Part shown: positions 6,771-15,846 of the stretch, piece by piece
Position numbering within the stretch: position 1 is the stretch's first letter
How the letters are laid out: every line of letters starts with the position of its first letter
DNA from: Treponemataceae bacterium
GTDB taxonomy: Bacteria; Spirochaetota; Spirochaetia; Treponematales; Treponemataceae
Length of the DNA: 35,991 nucleotides
Reading direction: 5' to 3'
Assembly (NCBI GenBank): GCA_024402435.1
Contig: JAKSTU010000024.1
Location: 1-35,991, forward strand
The notes under the pieces: generated by a model
Told to the model about the DNA's origin: nothing
The model's input: only the letters and a program-made list of their open reading frames with translations
Databases searched by the model: none
Program-made: the position numbers and the translations under genes

Positions 6771-7580
6771 ATGGAACAGGAAATTCTCGCATTACAGCAA
6801 ATCATTGACAGTTCAAAACGGATTGTGTTTTTCGGTGGAGCAGGTGTTTCTACCGAAAGCGGTGTTCAGGACTTCAGAAGTGTTGACGGACTTTATCACG
6901 AAAAATGGTCTTATCCGCCTGAGACAATGCTGAGCCATAGTTTTTTCGTAAAAAAGACGCCGGAATTCTTCCGTTTTTACCGCGCCAAACTTTTGGGTCA
7001 GGGGATTTTTCCCAATGCGGCTCACAAAAAACTTGCAGAAATGGAAGCTGCCGGCAAACTGAGCGCGGTCATCACACAGAACATTGACGGACTGCATCAG
7101 GCGGCGGGAAGCAAATGTGTTTATGAACTGCATGGAAGCGTGCTCAGAAACTACTGCACTGAATGCGGACAATTTTACAATGATTCTTATGTTCGGAACT
7201 GGATTGACAAAGCCGCAGCAAAGGCCGGTCTCGACATGCAGAAAGCCGGTGCCGCAGATTATGCCGGTCAGTGGCCAAAGGATTCCGTACCTCTTTGTGA
7301 ACGACACAACTGCACAGGAATTGTAAAACCCGATGTTGTGCTTTACGAAGAAGGCCTTGATGACAATGTTGTAACAGGCGCAATCAGTGCAATAAGAAAT
7401 GCGGACTGTCTCATAATCGGGGGAACATCCCTTGTAGTTTATCCCGCCGCTTCTTTCATACGCTATTTTTCAGGACCAAATCTCGTGCTCATCAACAAAA
7501 GCGAAACTCCTGTAGACAGCATGGCGCAACTTGTAATCCATGATTCCATCGGAAAAGTCCTTGATCAGATCAAGGTATGA
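6771..7580 (+). CDS. cobB: NAD-dependent protein deacylase (sirtuin, Sir2 family)
   Basis: The 269-aa cytosolic enzyme removes acyl groups from lysines using NAD+. Visible motifs are GGAGVSTESG (22-31), TQNIDGLHQ (102-110), ELHGS with catalytic His121, zinc cysteines Cys129/Cys132 and Cys176/Cys181, and GGTSLVVYPAA. The cofactor-loop motif reads QDFRS where most sirtuins have PDFRS. The stretch between the two Cys pairs is longer than in many bacterial sirtuins. The last 11 bp overlap the 3' end of the convergent hydrolase gene. The symbol is a family-level choice; substrate preference cannot be told. Confidence 0.92.
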   Translation: MEQEILALQQIIDSSKRIVFFGGAGVSTESGVQDFRSVDGLYHEKWSYPPETMLSHSFFVKKTPEFFRFYRAKLLGQGIFPNAAHKKLAEMEAAGKLSAVITQNIDGLHQAAGSKCVYELHGSVLRNYCTECGQFYNDSYVRNWIDKAAAKAGLDMQKAGAADYAGQWPKDSVPLCERHNCTGIVKPDVVLYEEGLDDNVVTGAISAIRNADCLIIGGTSLVVYPAASFIRYFSGPNLVLINKSETPVDSMAQLVIHDSIGKVLDQIKV

Positions 7581-8607
7581 AACGGAAGATTTTTTCCATA
7601 TAAACTTCCGGACCATAAAAGTATGAACCGATGTGGGGAGCGCCTTCAACAAAATGCAGTTCGGCGCTTTCTCCCGCGGCCTTTGCAATCTGCTCTGCCA
7701 TGAACGGTTTTACCATCAGGTCGATTGTCCCGTGGAACACCACAAGCGGCACAATACGCCCGTCATGTTTTTTGACCAGTGCAGAGCGGCGCTTCAAAGC
7801 TTTTTCTGGCGATATGTTGCTCCAAAAGTGACGCCCGCAGACAAAACTGATCAGTGACATGTTCAGCTGAGTTCCTTCGCTAATCAGTTTCATGAAACCT
7901 TTTGCCTTCATGACTGCACCGATCTGAGCCCGGATTACCTTTCTGAAAGAAGAAAAAGCACAGTCACTGACTGTACAAAGGGTCAGTTTGTCATAACCTT
8001 TCTTGTAGAACTTGGGATGACACATACACTGAACCACCGTAGAAGCACCCATTGAAACTCCGTGCAGAATGAATCTGGGATTTTCTATGCGTCCGCAAAT
8101 CAGATCAAGCCAGCAGATCAAGTCTTCCGCATCAAGCCGTGACAATCCGAACAATTTTCCATGGCTTTCTCCGTGTGCTCTCATGTTCACTGCAAGAACT
8201 GACCAGCCCTTCTTTACATATTCTTCTGCAAGATAAGCCATTCCCGATGAAGAATCAGTCATACCGTGAACAATTACCGCAACATTGTCAGAAACATGCC
8301 AAAAATCTGCACTGAGAAAAGTTCCGCCTTTTCCAACACAGGTGATTTTTTCAATCGGATTTGACTGCCACCGTCTTTTTGCATCAAGAAGCGGTTTCAT
8401 GATTACCGGGTCGTGAACATGTGCAGAAATATCTTTGTCAATTCCGGGCATTGCAACTGCATCCCCTTCAAAACTGTCAGGTACACGTGGAATTCCCGGT
8501 TTTCCGTGCCGGACGAACATTCTTTTGTATGTAACCACTGCTGTTGTAAAAAGTGAAATTTCTATCCCCGCAACCGCAAGAATCAATATGAACAAAGCTG
8601 TATTCAT
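7570..8607 (-). CDS. Alpha/beta hydrolase with N-terminal membrane anchor
   Basis: The 345-aa protein begins with one hydrophobic helix (residues 4-27). The hydrolase fold follows: VIVHGMTDSS (oxyanion region), NMRAHGES, the nucleophile elbow GVSMGAS with Ser185, a later VVFHGTIDLMV carrying the likely acid Asp, and GAPHIG with the likely His. It resembles the treponemal and clostridial group of membrane-anchored serine hydrolases; the substrate is unknown. The ATG at 8607 is chosen for its AAGGA site; an in-frame start at 8661 would add 18 basic residues before the anchor. It converges with the sirtuin gene, overlapping by 11 bp. Confidence 0.85.
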   Translation of the reverse strand: MNTALFILILAVAGIEISLFTTAVVTYKRMFVRHGKPGIPRVPDSFEGDAVAMPGIDKDISAHVHDPVIMKPLLDAKRRWQSNPIEKITCVGKGGTFLSADFWHVSDNVAVIVHGMTDSSSGMAYLAEEYVKKGWSVLAVNMRAHGESHGKLFGLSRLDAEDLICWLDLICGRIENPRFILHGVSMGASTVVQCMCHPKFYKKGYDKLTLCTVSDCAFSSFRKVIRAQIGAVMKAKGFMKLISEGTQLNMSLISFVCGRHFWSNISPEKALKRRSALVKKHDGRIVPLVVFHGTIDLMVKPFMAEQIAKAAGESAELHFVEGAPHIGSYFYGPEVYMEKIFRFIP

Positions 8608-8718
8608 CTGTTTTCCTTTTTTTTGTTTGTGCAGTTTAATCAGTACTGCTGTCAAAATCACAAAAATGCATTAACTCGACAAAGAATAGCGAATTTTATA
8701 TGCTTTTTCTACAGGATT

Positions 8719-8748
8719 TTGTTCCGGAGATTTTCCTCTTTTCAGAAT
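8719..8748 (+). promoter_or_regulatory. Possible sigma70 promoter for pepF
   Basis: TTGTTC (8719-8724), 18-nt spacer, CAGAAT (8743-8748), giving a leader of about 40 nt that contains GGAGG. Confidence 0.35.
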
Positions 8749-8793
8749 CCTTAACTTATTCAAACAAAATTATTTCTGGAGGAATAAAAAACC

Positions 8794-10578
8794 ATGTCTG
8801 ATATTATCCCCCGTTGGGATCTCTCATCTGTTTTTGCCGGTTTTGATGCTGATGATTACAAGTCTGCACTTAAAGAAGTTGAAGTTGGCTGTGAAAAACT
8901 GAATCTTCTGCTTGAAAGCTCTCTTCTTCACAGTGATTTTTCCGCATGGCTTGACCAATGGTACCAGCTGCAGAACAAAACCGGTGCTCTTTATGAATCA
9001 CTCTACGCATTTACTGAAGCTGTTTCTTCCACTGACACAACTGATACAATTGCCATGAACAACGTCGGTATTGTTGAAAAACTCGGTCTTCTTGTTGATG
9101 AAACTGACCGCAAATTCTCTGCTGTTCTTTCAGAAAACAAGGACAAAATTGAAGATTTTTATTCTTCCAAACCTGAATACAAAGATTACCGTTTTGTAAT
9201 TCAGGAAAAAATTCAGAGTTACAGCCATCAGATGAAGCTGGAAGAAGAAAATCTTGCCCAGGATCTTCAGCGGACCGGCGGAAACGCATGGAGCCGTCTT
9301 CAGGGTTCAATCATCGCCAATCTTGTTGACCCGGAAACCGGCAAAACTTTCAACCAGCTTCGTAACGAAGCTTACAGCGCTGATGCAGAAGTCCGCAAAA
9401 CCGCTTATGACAAGGAACTTGCACTGCTTAAAAACGCGGAAATCCCGCTGGCAGCCTGTCTCAACAATCTTAAAGGTGAAACAATCACTCTGAATGCCCG
9501 CCGTTCCTGGCAGTCTCCCCTGGACAGAAGTCTTGCCACTGCACGAATCAGCCGCAAATCACTTGAAGCCCTGATTGGCGCCATAGAAGATTCTCTTCCT
9601 TTCTGGCAGGATTATCTTAAGACAAAGGCCGCTCTGCTTGATGACGGTGATGCTCTTCCTTTTTATGACCTTTTTGCGCCTTTGACTGACAAAGCTTCCC
9701 AGTCCGAGCCGGAAAAAATCTGGACCTTTGACGAAGCCCGTTCTTACATCATTGAGCGCTTTTCCAGTTTTTCCGCAAAAATGGGTGACTTTGCCCGCCG
9801 TGCCTTTGACCAGCACTGGATTGACGCTGAAGTCCGCAAGGGAAAAGTCGGCGGCGCATACTGCACAAGTTTTCCGGCCCACAAAGAATCACGTGTGCTG
9901 ACAAACTTTACCGGTTCTTTCAACAACATTACCACTTTGGCACACGAACTGGGCCATGCTTATCACCACGAATGCATCAAGGACGCAGATTATGCCCTTA
10001 TGAGCTACCCGATGACCCTGGCCGAAACAGCAAGCATTTTCTCAGAAACAATCGTAATGAAGGACATACTTTCACGAGCTTCCGGTTTTGAAAAAGTCCA
10101 GCTTTGCGAAACCCACCTCAGTGACGCAAACCAAGTTCTTGTGGACATTCTCAGCCGTTTCTACTTTGAGCGCCAGGTTTTTGAAGAACGCAAAACCGGT
10201 GAACTTTCTGCTGCCGATTTCTGCCGCATAATGACCGATGCTCAGAACAACACTTACGGAGCAGGGCTTTCTTCCGTCAAACATCCTTACATGTGGGCGC
10301 TCAAAGTGCATTATTACAGTCCGGACTTTGACTTCTACAATTATCCCTATGCTTTCGGGCAATTGTTCGGATTGGGGCTTTATTCAGTGTATCAGAAAGA
10401 GGGCCCGGCTTTTGCCGAACGCTACGAAAAACTGCTTGTTCAGACAGGCCGCGCAAGCTGCGAAGACGTTTGTGCTGCAGCAGGTTTTGACATTACAGGC
10501 AAAGAATTCTGGCAGGGTGCAATTGCCCAGTACAAATCCGAACTGGATGTGCTCAAAGCCTGGAACGAAAAACGCTAG
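8794..10578 (+). CDS. pepF: Oligoendopeptidase F (M3 family metallopeptidase)
   Basis: The 594-aa cytosolic protein matches the PepF/M3B family in length and organisation. An N-terminal helical domain (about 1-200) is followed by a catalytic domain with the zinc motif HELGH (His384, Glu385, His388) and a downstream MTLAETASIFSE that supplies the third zinc ligand. PepF cleaves short peptides, recycling products of proteolysis and imported peptides. GGAGG at 8779-8783 sets the start at 8794, so this is a leadered mRNA unlike several neighbours. It is a single gene closed by a two-way terminator shared with the convergent operon. Confidence 0.94.
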   Translation: MSDIIPRWDLSSVFAGFDADDYKSALKEVEVGCEKLNLLLESSLLHSDFSAWLDQWYQLQNKTGALYESLYAFTEAVSSTDTTDTIAMNNVGIVEKLGLLVDETDRKFSAVLSENKDKIEDFYSSKPEYKDYRFVIQEKIQSYSHQMKLEEENLAQDLQRTGGNAWSRLQGSIIANLVDPETGKTFNQLRNEAYSADAEVRKTAYDKELALLKNAEIPLAACLNNLKGETITLNARRSWQSPLDRSLATARISRKSLEALIGAIEDSLPFWQDYLKTKAALLDDGDALPFYDLFAPLTDKASQSEPEKIWTFDEARSYIIERFSSFSAKMGDFARRAFDQHWIDAEVRKGKVGGAYCTSFPAHKESRVLTNFTGSFNNITTLAHELGHAYHHECIKDADYALMSYPMTLAETASIFSETIVMKDILSRASGFEKVQLCETHLSDANQVLVDILSRFYFERQVFEERKTGELSAADFCRIMTDAQNNTYGAGLSSVKHPYMWALKVHYYSPDFDFYNYPYAFGQLFGLGLYSVYQKEGPAFAERYEKLLVQTGRASCEDVCAAAGFDITGKEFWQGAIAQYKSELDVLKAWNEKR

Positions 10579-10600
10579 AATTTGCTGAACTAAAAAAAAA

Positions 10601-10648
10601 GGACTGCCTTGTTCCATTCATAAAAATGGAAAACAGCAGTCCTTTTTT
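10601..10648. terminator. Bidirectional terminator between pepF and the rpmH-led operon
   Basis: GGACTGC (10601-10607) pairs with GCAGTCC (10636-10642). An inner TTCCAT/ATGGAA stem extends it. An A run lies on the left and T on the right, so it can end transcription from both sides. Confidence 0.85.
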
Positions 10649-10663
10649 CAGTGTTCCGCAGTG

Positions 10664-11770
10664 TTATTTTACTGATTTCAAAGTAACATCAAACAGGATA
10701 TAGCTTTTTGCAGGAATAACCGGCGGATAACCACCTTCCCCGTAAGCATAGTCAGGCGGCAAGGCCATACGGCGTGTTTCACCGACTTTCATTTCCTGTG
10801 TCATAAGGTCAAAGCCTTCAATCATTCTTCCGGCTGCTGTAACAAAATCCAGAGGTGCGCGTCCGGGCTGCATTGATGTGTCAAAAACAGAACCATCAAT
10901 CAGATAACCTTTGTAATCAACTGAAACGCTTTTTCTTGCTCCGGCAACATTTCCTGTTCCTTCTTCTACAATTTCATACAGAATTCCGGTCTCATGCTCT
11001 TTCATTCCGGGGAACTGTTTTTTGATTTCATCAATCTGTGACTGATAATATGCTTTTTTCTGAGCTGCACTTCTTTCTTTTGCAGCAACAACCTGAGCAT
11101 CAAAATCTGCCTGTGTTGCTGTGAATTTTTCAGCTTCTGCACCCTGACGCACAATTGTCACTTTGTTGATTACGTCATTCTTGCGTGTTGTGTTTACCAC
11201 TTCCTGTCCGTCAACTACTTCACCGAAAATGTTGTAGCTTCCGTCAAGCCAGGGACATTCAACAATTGTAATGTAGAACTGACTTCCGTTTGTGTCCGGG
11301 CCGCTGTTTGCCATTGCAAGGATACCGGGTTTGCTGTGTGTAATTCCGTCAACAATTTCATTGGGGAACTGGTATCCCGGACCGCCTGTTCCGTTTCCTC
11401 TGGGATCTCCACCCTGAATCATGAAATCCTGACTATCTCCGTTTGCCTTGCTGATTACGCGATGAAATTTGAGTCCGTCGTAAAAAGGTTTTCCTTTTGC
11501 TGCATCAAGAGTTCCTTCTGCAAGACCCACAAAGTTTGTAACAGTCATGGGAGTTTCTTTATAAAACAGACGCAGCACGATTGTTCCGCGTGTTGTTTCC
11601 ATTACGGCAAAAACACCGTCCATACCTTTGATTTTTTCAAGAGCTTCTTTCATCGCTTTTGATCCTTCATTTTTGCCTGAACATGTGGCAAAAGAAATAA
11701 TACTGCACAAAACAACAAGTACAGTCAAAAATTTACGCAGCCCGTTGCTGCGATTTTTCCTAACTTTCAT
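10664..11770 (-). CDS. Dual-family peptidyl-prolyl isomerase lipoprotein (cyclophilin + FKBP)
   Basis: The 368-aa protein has a signal peptide with lipobox FAT-C (Cys30), so it should be a membrane-anchored extracytoplasmic lipoprotein. Residues 52-210 are a cyclophilin domain with FHRVI (catalytic Arg104), QGGDP and GSQFYI. A charged helical linker (about 215-258) follows. Residues 262-368 are an FKBP domain with VSVDYKGYLIDGSVFDTS, GRMIEGFD and YAYGEGGYPPVIP. Both PPIase families catalyse proline isomerisation in folding proteins. Fusions of the two are rare; I recall the order cyclophilin-then-FKBP being described from Treponema denticola. The ATG at 11770 has AGGAG and overlaps the upstream stop by 11 bp, so it is translationally coupled as the last gene of the yidC operon. 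That fits a role in folding exported proteins. Confidence 0.93.
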   Translation of the reverse strand: MKVRKNRSNGLRKFLTVLVVLCSIISFATCSGKNEGSKAMKEALEKIKGMDGVFAVMETTRGTIVLRLFYKETPMTVTNFVGLAEGTLDAAKGKPFYDGLKFHRVISKANGDSQDFMIQGGDPRGNGTGGPGYQFPNEIVDGITHSKPGILAMANSGPDTNGSQFYITIVECPWLDGSYNIFGEVVDGQEVVNTTRKNDVINKVTIVRQGAEAEKFTATQADFDAQVVAAKERSAAQKKAYYQSQIDEIKKQFPGMKEHETGILYEIVEEGTGNVAGARKSVSVDYKGYLIDGSVFDTSMQPGRAPLDFVTAAGRMIEGFDLMTQEMKVGETRRMALPPDYAYGEGGYPPVIPAKSYILFDVTLKSVK

Positions 11771-12518
11771 AATAACTCCTGATAAACCAGTTTGCTACCG
11801 CCTCAAGACGGGATGTAAACGAAGATTTGACCATATTATCTATTAAAGGCACTTTCAGAACTGATGCCTTTACAAGCACATAAATTGACAGATCATCGCC
11901 TTTGTCCGAAATCACCAATGTTACCTGAAGATTTTTTGACTCAACTGCTTTTACAATCGCCAGATAAAGAGGATTCAGATTCAGTTCGGACAAAAGAAGC
12001 TGATTGTCAGTCTTCTCCATGTATACCTGATACACACTTCCGCCGAAACTCTGATCTTTCTGCCACATGTAGAATGTCTGTCTGTCAACCGGTCCTGAAG
12101 TTTTGTCAGGAACAGCTTTTTTTGACTGACCATTTTCTACAGTCCAGACTTCGGGATACAGAACTTCTTCCTTCCCTTCAGAAGAAATATACTTCATGCC
12201 CTGCATTTTTGAAAAAGACCTTGCTATGACAGAAAGTTCTTCTATCTGATTGTCTTGAGTTTTTTTGGGAACGATATACAAAGCTTCTGCCACAAAACTG
12301 GGTTCTGATTTATGAGTTTCAGACCACAATTCTCCTGCACGCTTTTCAAGCTGAGTCCCGGAGGACAATTCAAGTTTTACATTACTTTCTTTGTAATGAA
12401 CTCTTGTTTCGCCCTTCAACTGAGAAATATCCGAGGGGCTTCGGGCAAACATTGTGCCGGCAACAGTCAGAAGTGCCAGCACAAAACCCAGTTTTCTACT
12501 CACTGAACCGGCTCTCAA
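11760..12518 (-). CDS. Exported protein of unknown function
   Basis: The 252-aa product has a signal peptide (SRKLGFVLALLTVAGTMFA, probable cleavage after Ala) and a hydrophilic mature domain with no Cys lipobox, so it is likely periplasmic. It resembles a conserved treponemal family whose name I recall only loosely (DUF6675), unverified. The TTG at 12518 overlaps the jag stop as TTGA, a typical coupling arrangement. A GTG at 12503 with GAGAG upstream is an alternative that shortens the product by five residues and gives a cleaner signal peptide. It lies between jag and the lipoprotein PPIase, suggesting a part in envelope protein maturation; that is inference from position only. Confidence 0.75.
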   Translation of the reverse strand: MRAGSVSRKLGFVLALLTVAGTMFARSPSDISQLKGETRVHYKESNVKLELSSGTQLEKRAGELWSETHKSEPSFVAEALYIVPKKTQDNQIEELSVIARSFSKMQGMKYISSEGKEEVLYPEVWTVENGQSKKAVPDKTSGPVDRQTFYMWQKDQSFGGSVYQVYMEKTDNQLLLSELNLNPLYLAIVKAVESKNLQVTLVISDKGDDLSIYVLVKASVLKVPLIDNMVKSSFTSRLEAVANWFIRSYYES

Positions 12519-13228
12519 AGGAATCCTTTGTACATAACGCGAACCTGTTTGTAAAGTCCTTCGCCTTCGCTCTTTGTTTCAACATCACCGATGTCATTCA
12601 GTGTAGTATGAATCAGACGGCGTTCAAAAGGATTCATTGGTTCAAGCAGAATTGAATTATGTGTCGTGCGGACTTTGTCTGCAGTTGTGTATGCAAGGCG
12701 CACAAGAGATTCTTCACGGCGGATGCGGTAATTTTCACTGTCAAGAATAACACGTACATCTTCACGGCCAAGTCTTCCGGCATAAACATTTGCCAAAAGC
12801 TGCATTGCATCAAGATTTTTGCCTTTGCGTCCGATCAGAATTGATGAACTTGCAGATGTAAGACGCAGACCGATTTTATGTTCTTCGCGATACATAACGT
12901 CAACAGTTACTTCATAGCCCATCTTTGTAATCATTTCTGCAACAAAAGATGTAAGTTTCTGTTCAAACTCGCTCTGCGGCAAGGGATCTGCAAAAGTACG
13001 GGCAGAAGACCCGATTACTTCTGATTCGCCGAAATCATCTTCTTCTGCAGGACGCTGAGGAGCAGCATCGTCTGTGTGTACACGGATACGTACGTATCCC
13101 TTTTTGAAAATTGTTGTCTTCTGGGCTTCGAGAATTTCAACATCAAACTGATCACGTTCCAGTCCCAGTTCGGCAGCAGCCATTTCTACCGCTTCTTTTT
13201 CAGTCTTTGCTTCATATTCGTATGTCAT
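12515..13228 (-). CDS. jag: RNA-binding protein Jag/KhpB
   Basis: The 237-aa cytosolic protein shows the full family architecture: Jag_N domain (residues 2-50), an acidic linker, a KH domain with GRKGKNLD (133-140) and an R3H domain with Arg and His in FERRLIHTTL (201-210). Jag (KhpB/EloR) binds RNA and influences cell elongation and division in Gram-positive bacteria; its job in spirochaetes is less clear. The ATG at 13228 follows AAGAGGT, 11 bp after the yidC stop, in the standard yidC-jag order. Confidence 0.95.
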   Translation of the reverse strand: MTYEYEAKTEKEAVEMAAAELGLERDQFDVEILEAQKTTIFKKGYVRIRVHTDDAAPQRPAEEDDFGESEVIGSSARTFADPLPQSEFEQKLTSFVAEMITKMGYEVTVDVMYREEHKIGLRLTSASSSILIGRKGKNLDAMQLLANVYAGRLGREDVRVILDSENYRIRREESLVRLAYTTADKVRTTHNSILLEPMNPFERRLIHTTLNDIGDVETKSEGEGLYKQVRVMYKGFL

Positions 13229-13239
13229 ACAAGTACCTC

Positions 13240-15018
13240 TTACTTCTTGCGCTTTTTGGTCACGTATTTTTCACGTTCATTGGCTCTGGCAGCTTCCATT
13301 TCCGCTTTCTTGATTTTCATCTGCTTGTTGATGATTTTCTGCTGAACCAGCTGCAGCATGTTGCTGATTGTCCAGTACAGAATCAGTCCTGCAGGAGCAT
13401 TGTAGAAAATAAAGAAGAAGAAAATCGGCATACCGTAGGTCATCAGCTTCATTGCTCCGGCACTCTGACCGCTGGGAGCTCCAACCTGAGTAATCTTTCC
13501 GTAAATCAACTGTGAAACCAGGTAAATTACAGGCAGAATGCGAATCTGGTTTCCAAGGAACGGAAGACTGAATCCCAAAGTATAAAGGCTGTCACCAACA
13601 GAAAGGTCAGGAATCCAGCCGGGAATGAACATTGCTCCACGGAACTCAAAATAATTGTTGAACAGGTTGAAAACCGAAATCAAAAGCGGGAACTGAATCA
13701 GGATAGGCAGACAACCTGACATAGGATTGTAATGAGCCTCCTGATAAACCTTTGCCATTTCTGCATTCAGTTTTTCAGGTGTTGCCTTGTATTTTTCCTG
13801 CAGTTCCTGAATTTTCGGCTGAAGTTCCTGCATCTTGAGAGAACTCATGGAACTTTTTTTCGTAAGCGGGTAAAGAGCCAGCTTAAGAAGAATTGTCATT
13901 ACAATGATTGAAAGACCCCAGTTGGGAATCAGCTTGTAAATCAGATCCATAATCCACTTGAGAGCAACTTCAAGCCAGGAAAGAATACCGCTTGACTGCA
14001 TACAGTAGTCAAATTTCAGGTTGGCCAGATGCCAGCCGTTGTTTTCCGCTTTGCTGTAAATCTTGAGCGTGCTGTCCGTGCGGGGACCCATATAAACGTA
14101 ATAAGTATCTGTCACGCTCTGCTGAAGAATCGGTGTACGTGTAATGAAAACCTGTGCATTTGCGTAGTCATTGCTGTCTTTTACGCAGGAATAAACCGCT
14201 TTGTCAACGATATTTGTCTGCATTGGAGCAACAAGAAGCGAGAAATACTTTCCGGTAACACCGACCCAGGTAAAATCATTGTCATAGGTTTTTGTGGCGC
14301 CGTCTGCTACAGTCTGCTTTTTGACCTTGTCGTTGGCAAATGCCATGAAAGTTCTGTTTTCATAACGGTCATTTGCTTTGTTCCAGTAAGGACCGATCTG
14401 GGGAGAAGTGCGCAAAGTATAAGCCGCATTGTTTACATTAAGGCCGGTTGCGCCATTTTCGCCCAAGAAAGAAATCTCAAGTCTGAAAACATATTCATCA
14501 GGAAGGAATGTATATTTTTTCTGCAGAGTATAGGTTTTTGCAGTTCCGTTTTCTGTGAATGTGAAAGGCCTTGAGAAGAGAATCGTATAATTGTCGATTA
14601 TTTTAGTTTCAAACAGGTCATTGACAATCTCTCCTGACTGACCGCCGAAAGAAAGGGCAAATGCTCTGTTGTTGTCTTCAATGCTGTCTGCCATGTAAAC
14701 ACCGTGATTACCGTCTCTGTGCTCTTTGAGCTCATACCCGATAATGTCTCCACCCTTGTTGGTGAATCTGACGGTGGCAGTTTCCGTCTCCATGGTGTAC
14801 TGTTCTTCCACCAGAGAAAGTGCGTCAAAGCTGGCAGTTGCTGCTGCCAGAACACTCTGAGCCGGAACAGCAGGTTCTGACGGAACAGCTGTTTCTGCAA
14901 CCGTTTCATCAGCAGCAGGTTCCACATAAGCGGTCTGCATGCGGTTCATCTGATACATTGAGAATCCGATGATTACCAGTGTGGAAAGCACGATTGCTAT
15001 GATTGTATTTTTATCCAT
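13240..15018 (-). CDS. yidC: Membrane protein insertase YidC
   Basis: The 592-aa protein has the long Gram-negative-type layout. An N-terminal helix (residues 5-24) is followed by a large periplasmic domain (about 50-340) and then the conserved five-helix core, with SLKMQELQPKIQELQEKY and NPMSGCLPILIQFP and a basic C-terminal tail rich in Lys, Arg and Glu. YidC inserts membrane proteins alone or with SecYEG. AGGAG lies 10 nt before the ATG. It follows yidD by 47 bp. Confidence 0.97.
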   Translation of the reverse strand: MDKNTIIAIVLSTLVIIGFSMYQMNRMQTAYVEPAADETVAETAVPSEPAVPAQSVLAAATASFDALSLVEEQYTMETETATVRFTNKGGDIIGYELKEHRDGNHGVYMADSIEDNNRAFALSFGGQSGEIVNDLFETKIIDNYTILFSRPFTFTENGTAKTYTLQKKYTFLPDEYVFRLEISFLGENGATGLNVNNAAYTLRTSPQIGPYWNKANDRYENRTFMAFANDKVKKQTVADGATKTYDNDFTWVGVTGKYFSLLVAPMQTNIVDKAVYSCVKDSNDYANAQVFITRTPILQQSVTDTYYVYMGPRTDSTLKIYSKAENNGWHLANLKFDYCMQSSGILSWLEVALKWIMDLIYKLIPNWGLSIIVMTILLKLALYPLTKKSSMSSLKMQELQPKIQELQEKYKATPEKLNAEMAKVYQEAHYNPMSGCLPILIQFPLLISVFNLFNNYFEFRGAMFIPGWIPDLSVGDSLYTLGFSLPFLGNQIRILPVIYLVSQLIYGKITQVGAPSGQSAGAMKLMTYGMPIFFFFIFYNAPAGLILYWTISNMLQLVQQKIINKQMKIKKAEMEAARANEREKYVTKKRKK

Positions 15019-15065
15019 AATTCAGTTACTCCTGTGACTGCAGTGCGCAACCGAAAACCAAACAA

Positions 15066-15287
15066 TCAGGGAACCGGATCGTAACCGCCGGGAAAAAACT
15101 TGTTGCACCGGAGGATGCGTTTTGCTGCAAGCAGACTTCCTTTTGCGGCACCATGTTTTTGAATGGCTTCTTTTGCGTAATTGGAACAAGTTGGATAAAA
15201 CCTGCAGCACGGAGGAAAGAGAGGTGAAATAAATACCTGATATCCATGTATCAAAAAAAGCAGACAACGAGACACTGGTTTTTTCAT
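15066..15287 (-). CDS. yidD: Membrane protein insertion efficiency factor YidD
   Basis: The 73-aa protein shows the family pattern: a hydrophobic N-terminus with [21 protein letters not shown], the conserved Cys pairs, then [21 protein letters not shown] and the terminal PGGYDPVP. It aids YidC-dependent insertion at the inner membrane. Its ATG overlaps the rnpA stop as ATGA (15284-15287), a coupled arrangement. Confidence 0.95.
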   Translation of the reverse strand: MKKPVSRCLLFLIHGYQVFISPLFPPCCRFYPTCSNYAKEAIQKHGAAKGSLLAAKRILRCNKFFPGGYDPVP

Positions 15288-15634
15288 GTGCGTACGAGAC
15301 CTGCTTTAAGACATAACTGACGAAATGCTTCACACCGCGAGGGGAACGAGTCATTGCCGGGGTAGACAAGGAAGACCATGTCATACCCGGTGTTCAGGTG
15401 TGTTTTGAATAAGCGATATGCTTCGCGGCTCAAACGCTTTGCTTTGTTGCGTTCAACGGCATTACCGTAGCCACGAGGAAGGGCAAATGCAATTCTGTTA
15501 AAATCTTTACCATTTTGCATAAAGAAAAGTTTGGCGCCTTTGACGCCCACTTTCTGCCCTTTTTTAAACAGAATTTGTATTTCATCGGAACGTTTTACCC
15601 GTTCTGAGCGGGTAAAACAACCAGTTTCAGACAA
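15284..15634 (-). CDS. rnpA: Ribonuclease P protein component
   Basis: The 116-aa basic protein carries the RnpA core, including [24 protein letters not shown] (the RNR-like motif around NKAKR) and an N-terminal region with [13 protein letters not shown]. It is the protein subunit of RNase P, which matures tRNA 5' ends. The start is a TTG at 15634 with a GAGAG stretch about 8 nt upstream; no in-frame ATG lies nearby. It is placed 35 bp after rpmH and overlaps yidD by 4 bp. Confidence 0.94.
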   Translation of the reverse strand: MSETGCFTRSERVKRSDEIQILFKKGQKVGVKGAKLFFMQNGKDFNRIAFALPRGYGNAVERNKAKRLSREAYRLFKTHLNTGYDMVFLVYPGNDSFPSRCEAFRQLCLKAGLVRT

Positions 15635-15669
15635 GAGCTTTTCTCTCTTTCCTCAGTGAGGGTTTATTC

Positions 15670-15825
15670 TCAGTAAGGTTTCTTTTCGTCAGAAACTGTC
15701 AGCTTGTAGCGTCCCTTTGCTCTGCGTCTTTTAAGAACCAAGCGGCCACCACGAGTCTTCATGCGAGCACGAAATCCGAATTTTCTGTTTCTTTTAACTT
15801 TACTGGGCTGATATGTCCGTTTCAT
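15670..15825 (-). CDS. rpmH: Large ribosomal subunit protein bL34
   Basis: The 51-aa product starts [19 protein letters not shown] and continues [19 protein letters not shown], the unmistakable L34 sequence. A short extension, [12 protein letters not shown], follows the usual end of the family (44-47 aa). The ATG at 15825 follows AAAGGAG. It is the first gene of the rpmH-rnpA-yidD-yidC-jag operon, with a promoter at 15898-15927 and a hairpin in its leader. Confidence 0.97.
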   Translation of the reverse strand: MKRTYQPSKVKRNRKFGFRARMKTRGGRLVLKRRRAKGRYKLTVSDEKKPY

Positions 15826-15846
15826 GAACACGTCTCCTTTATATTA

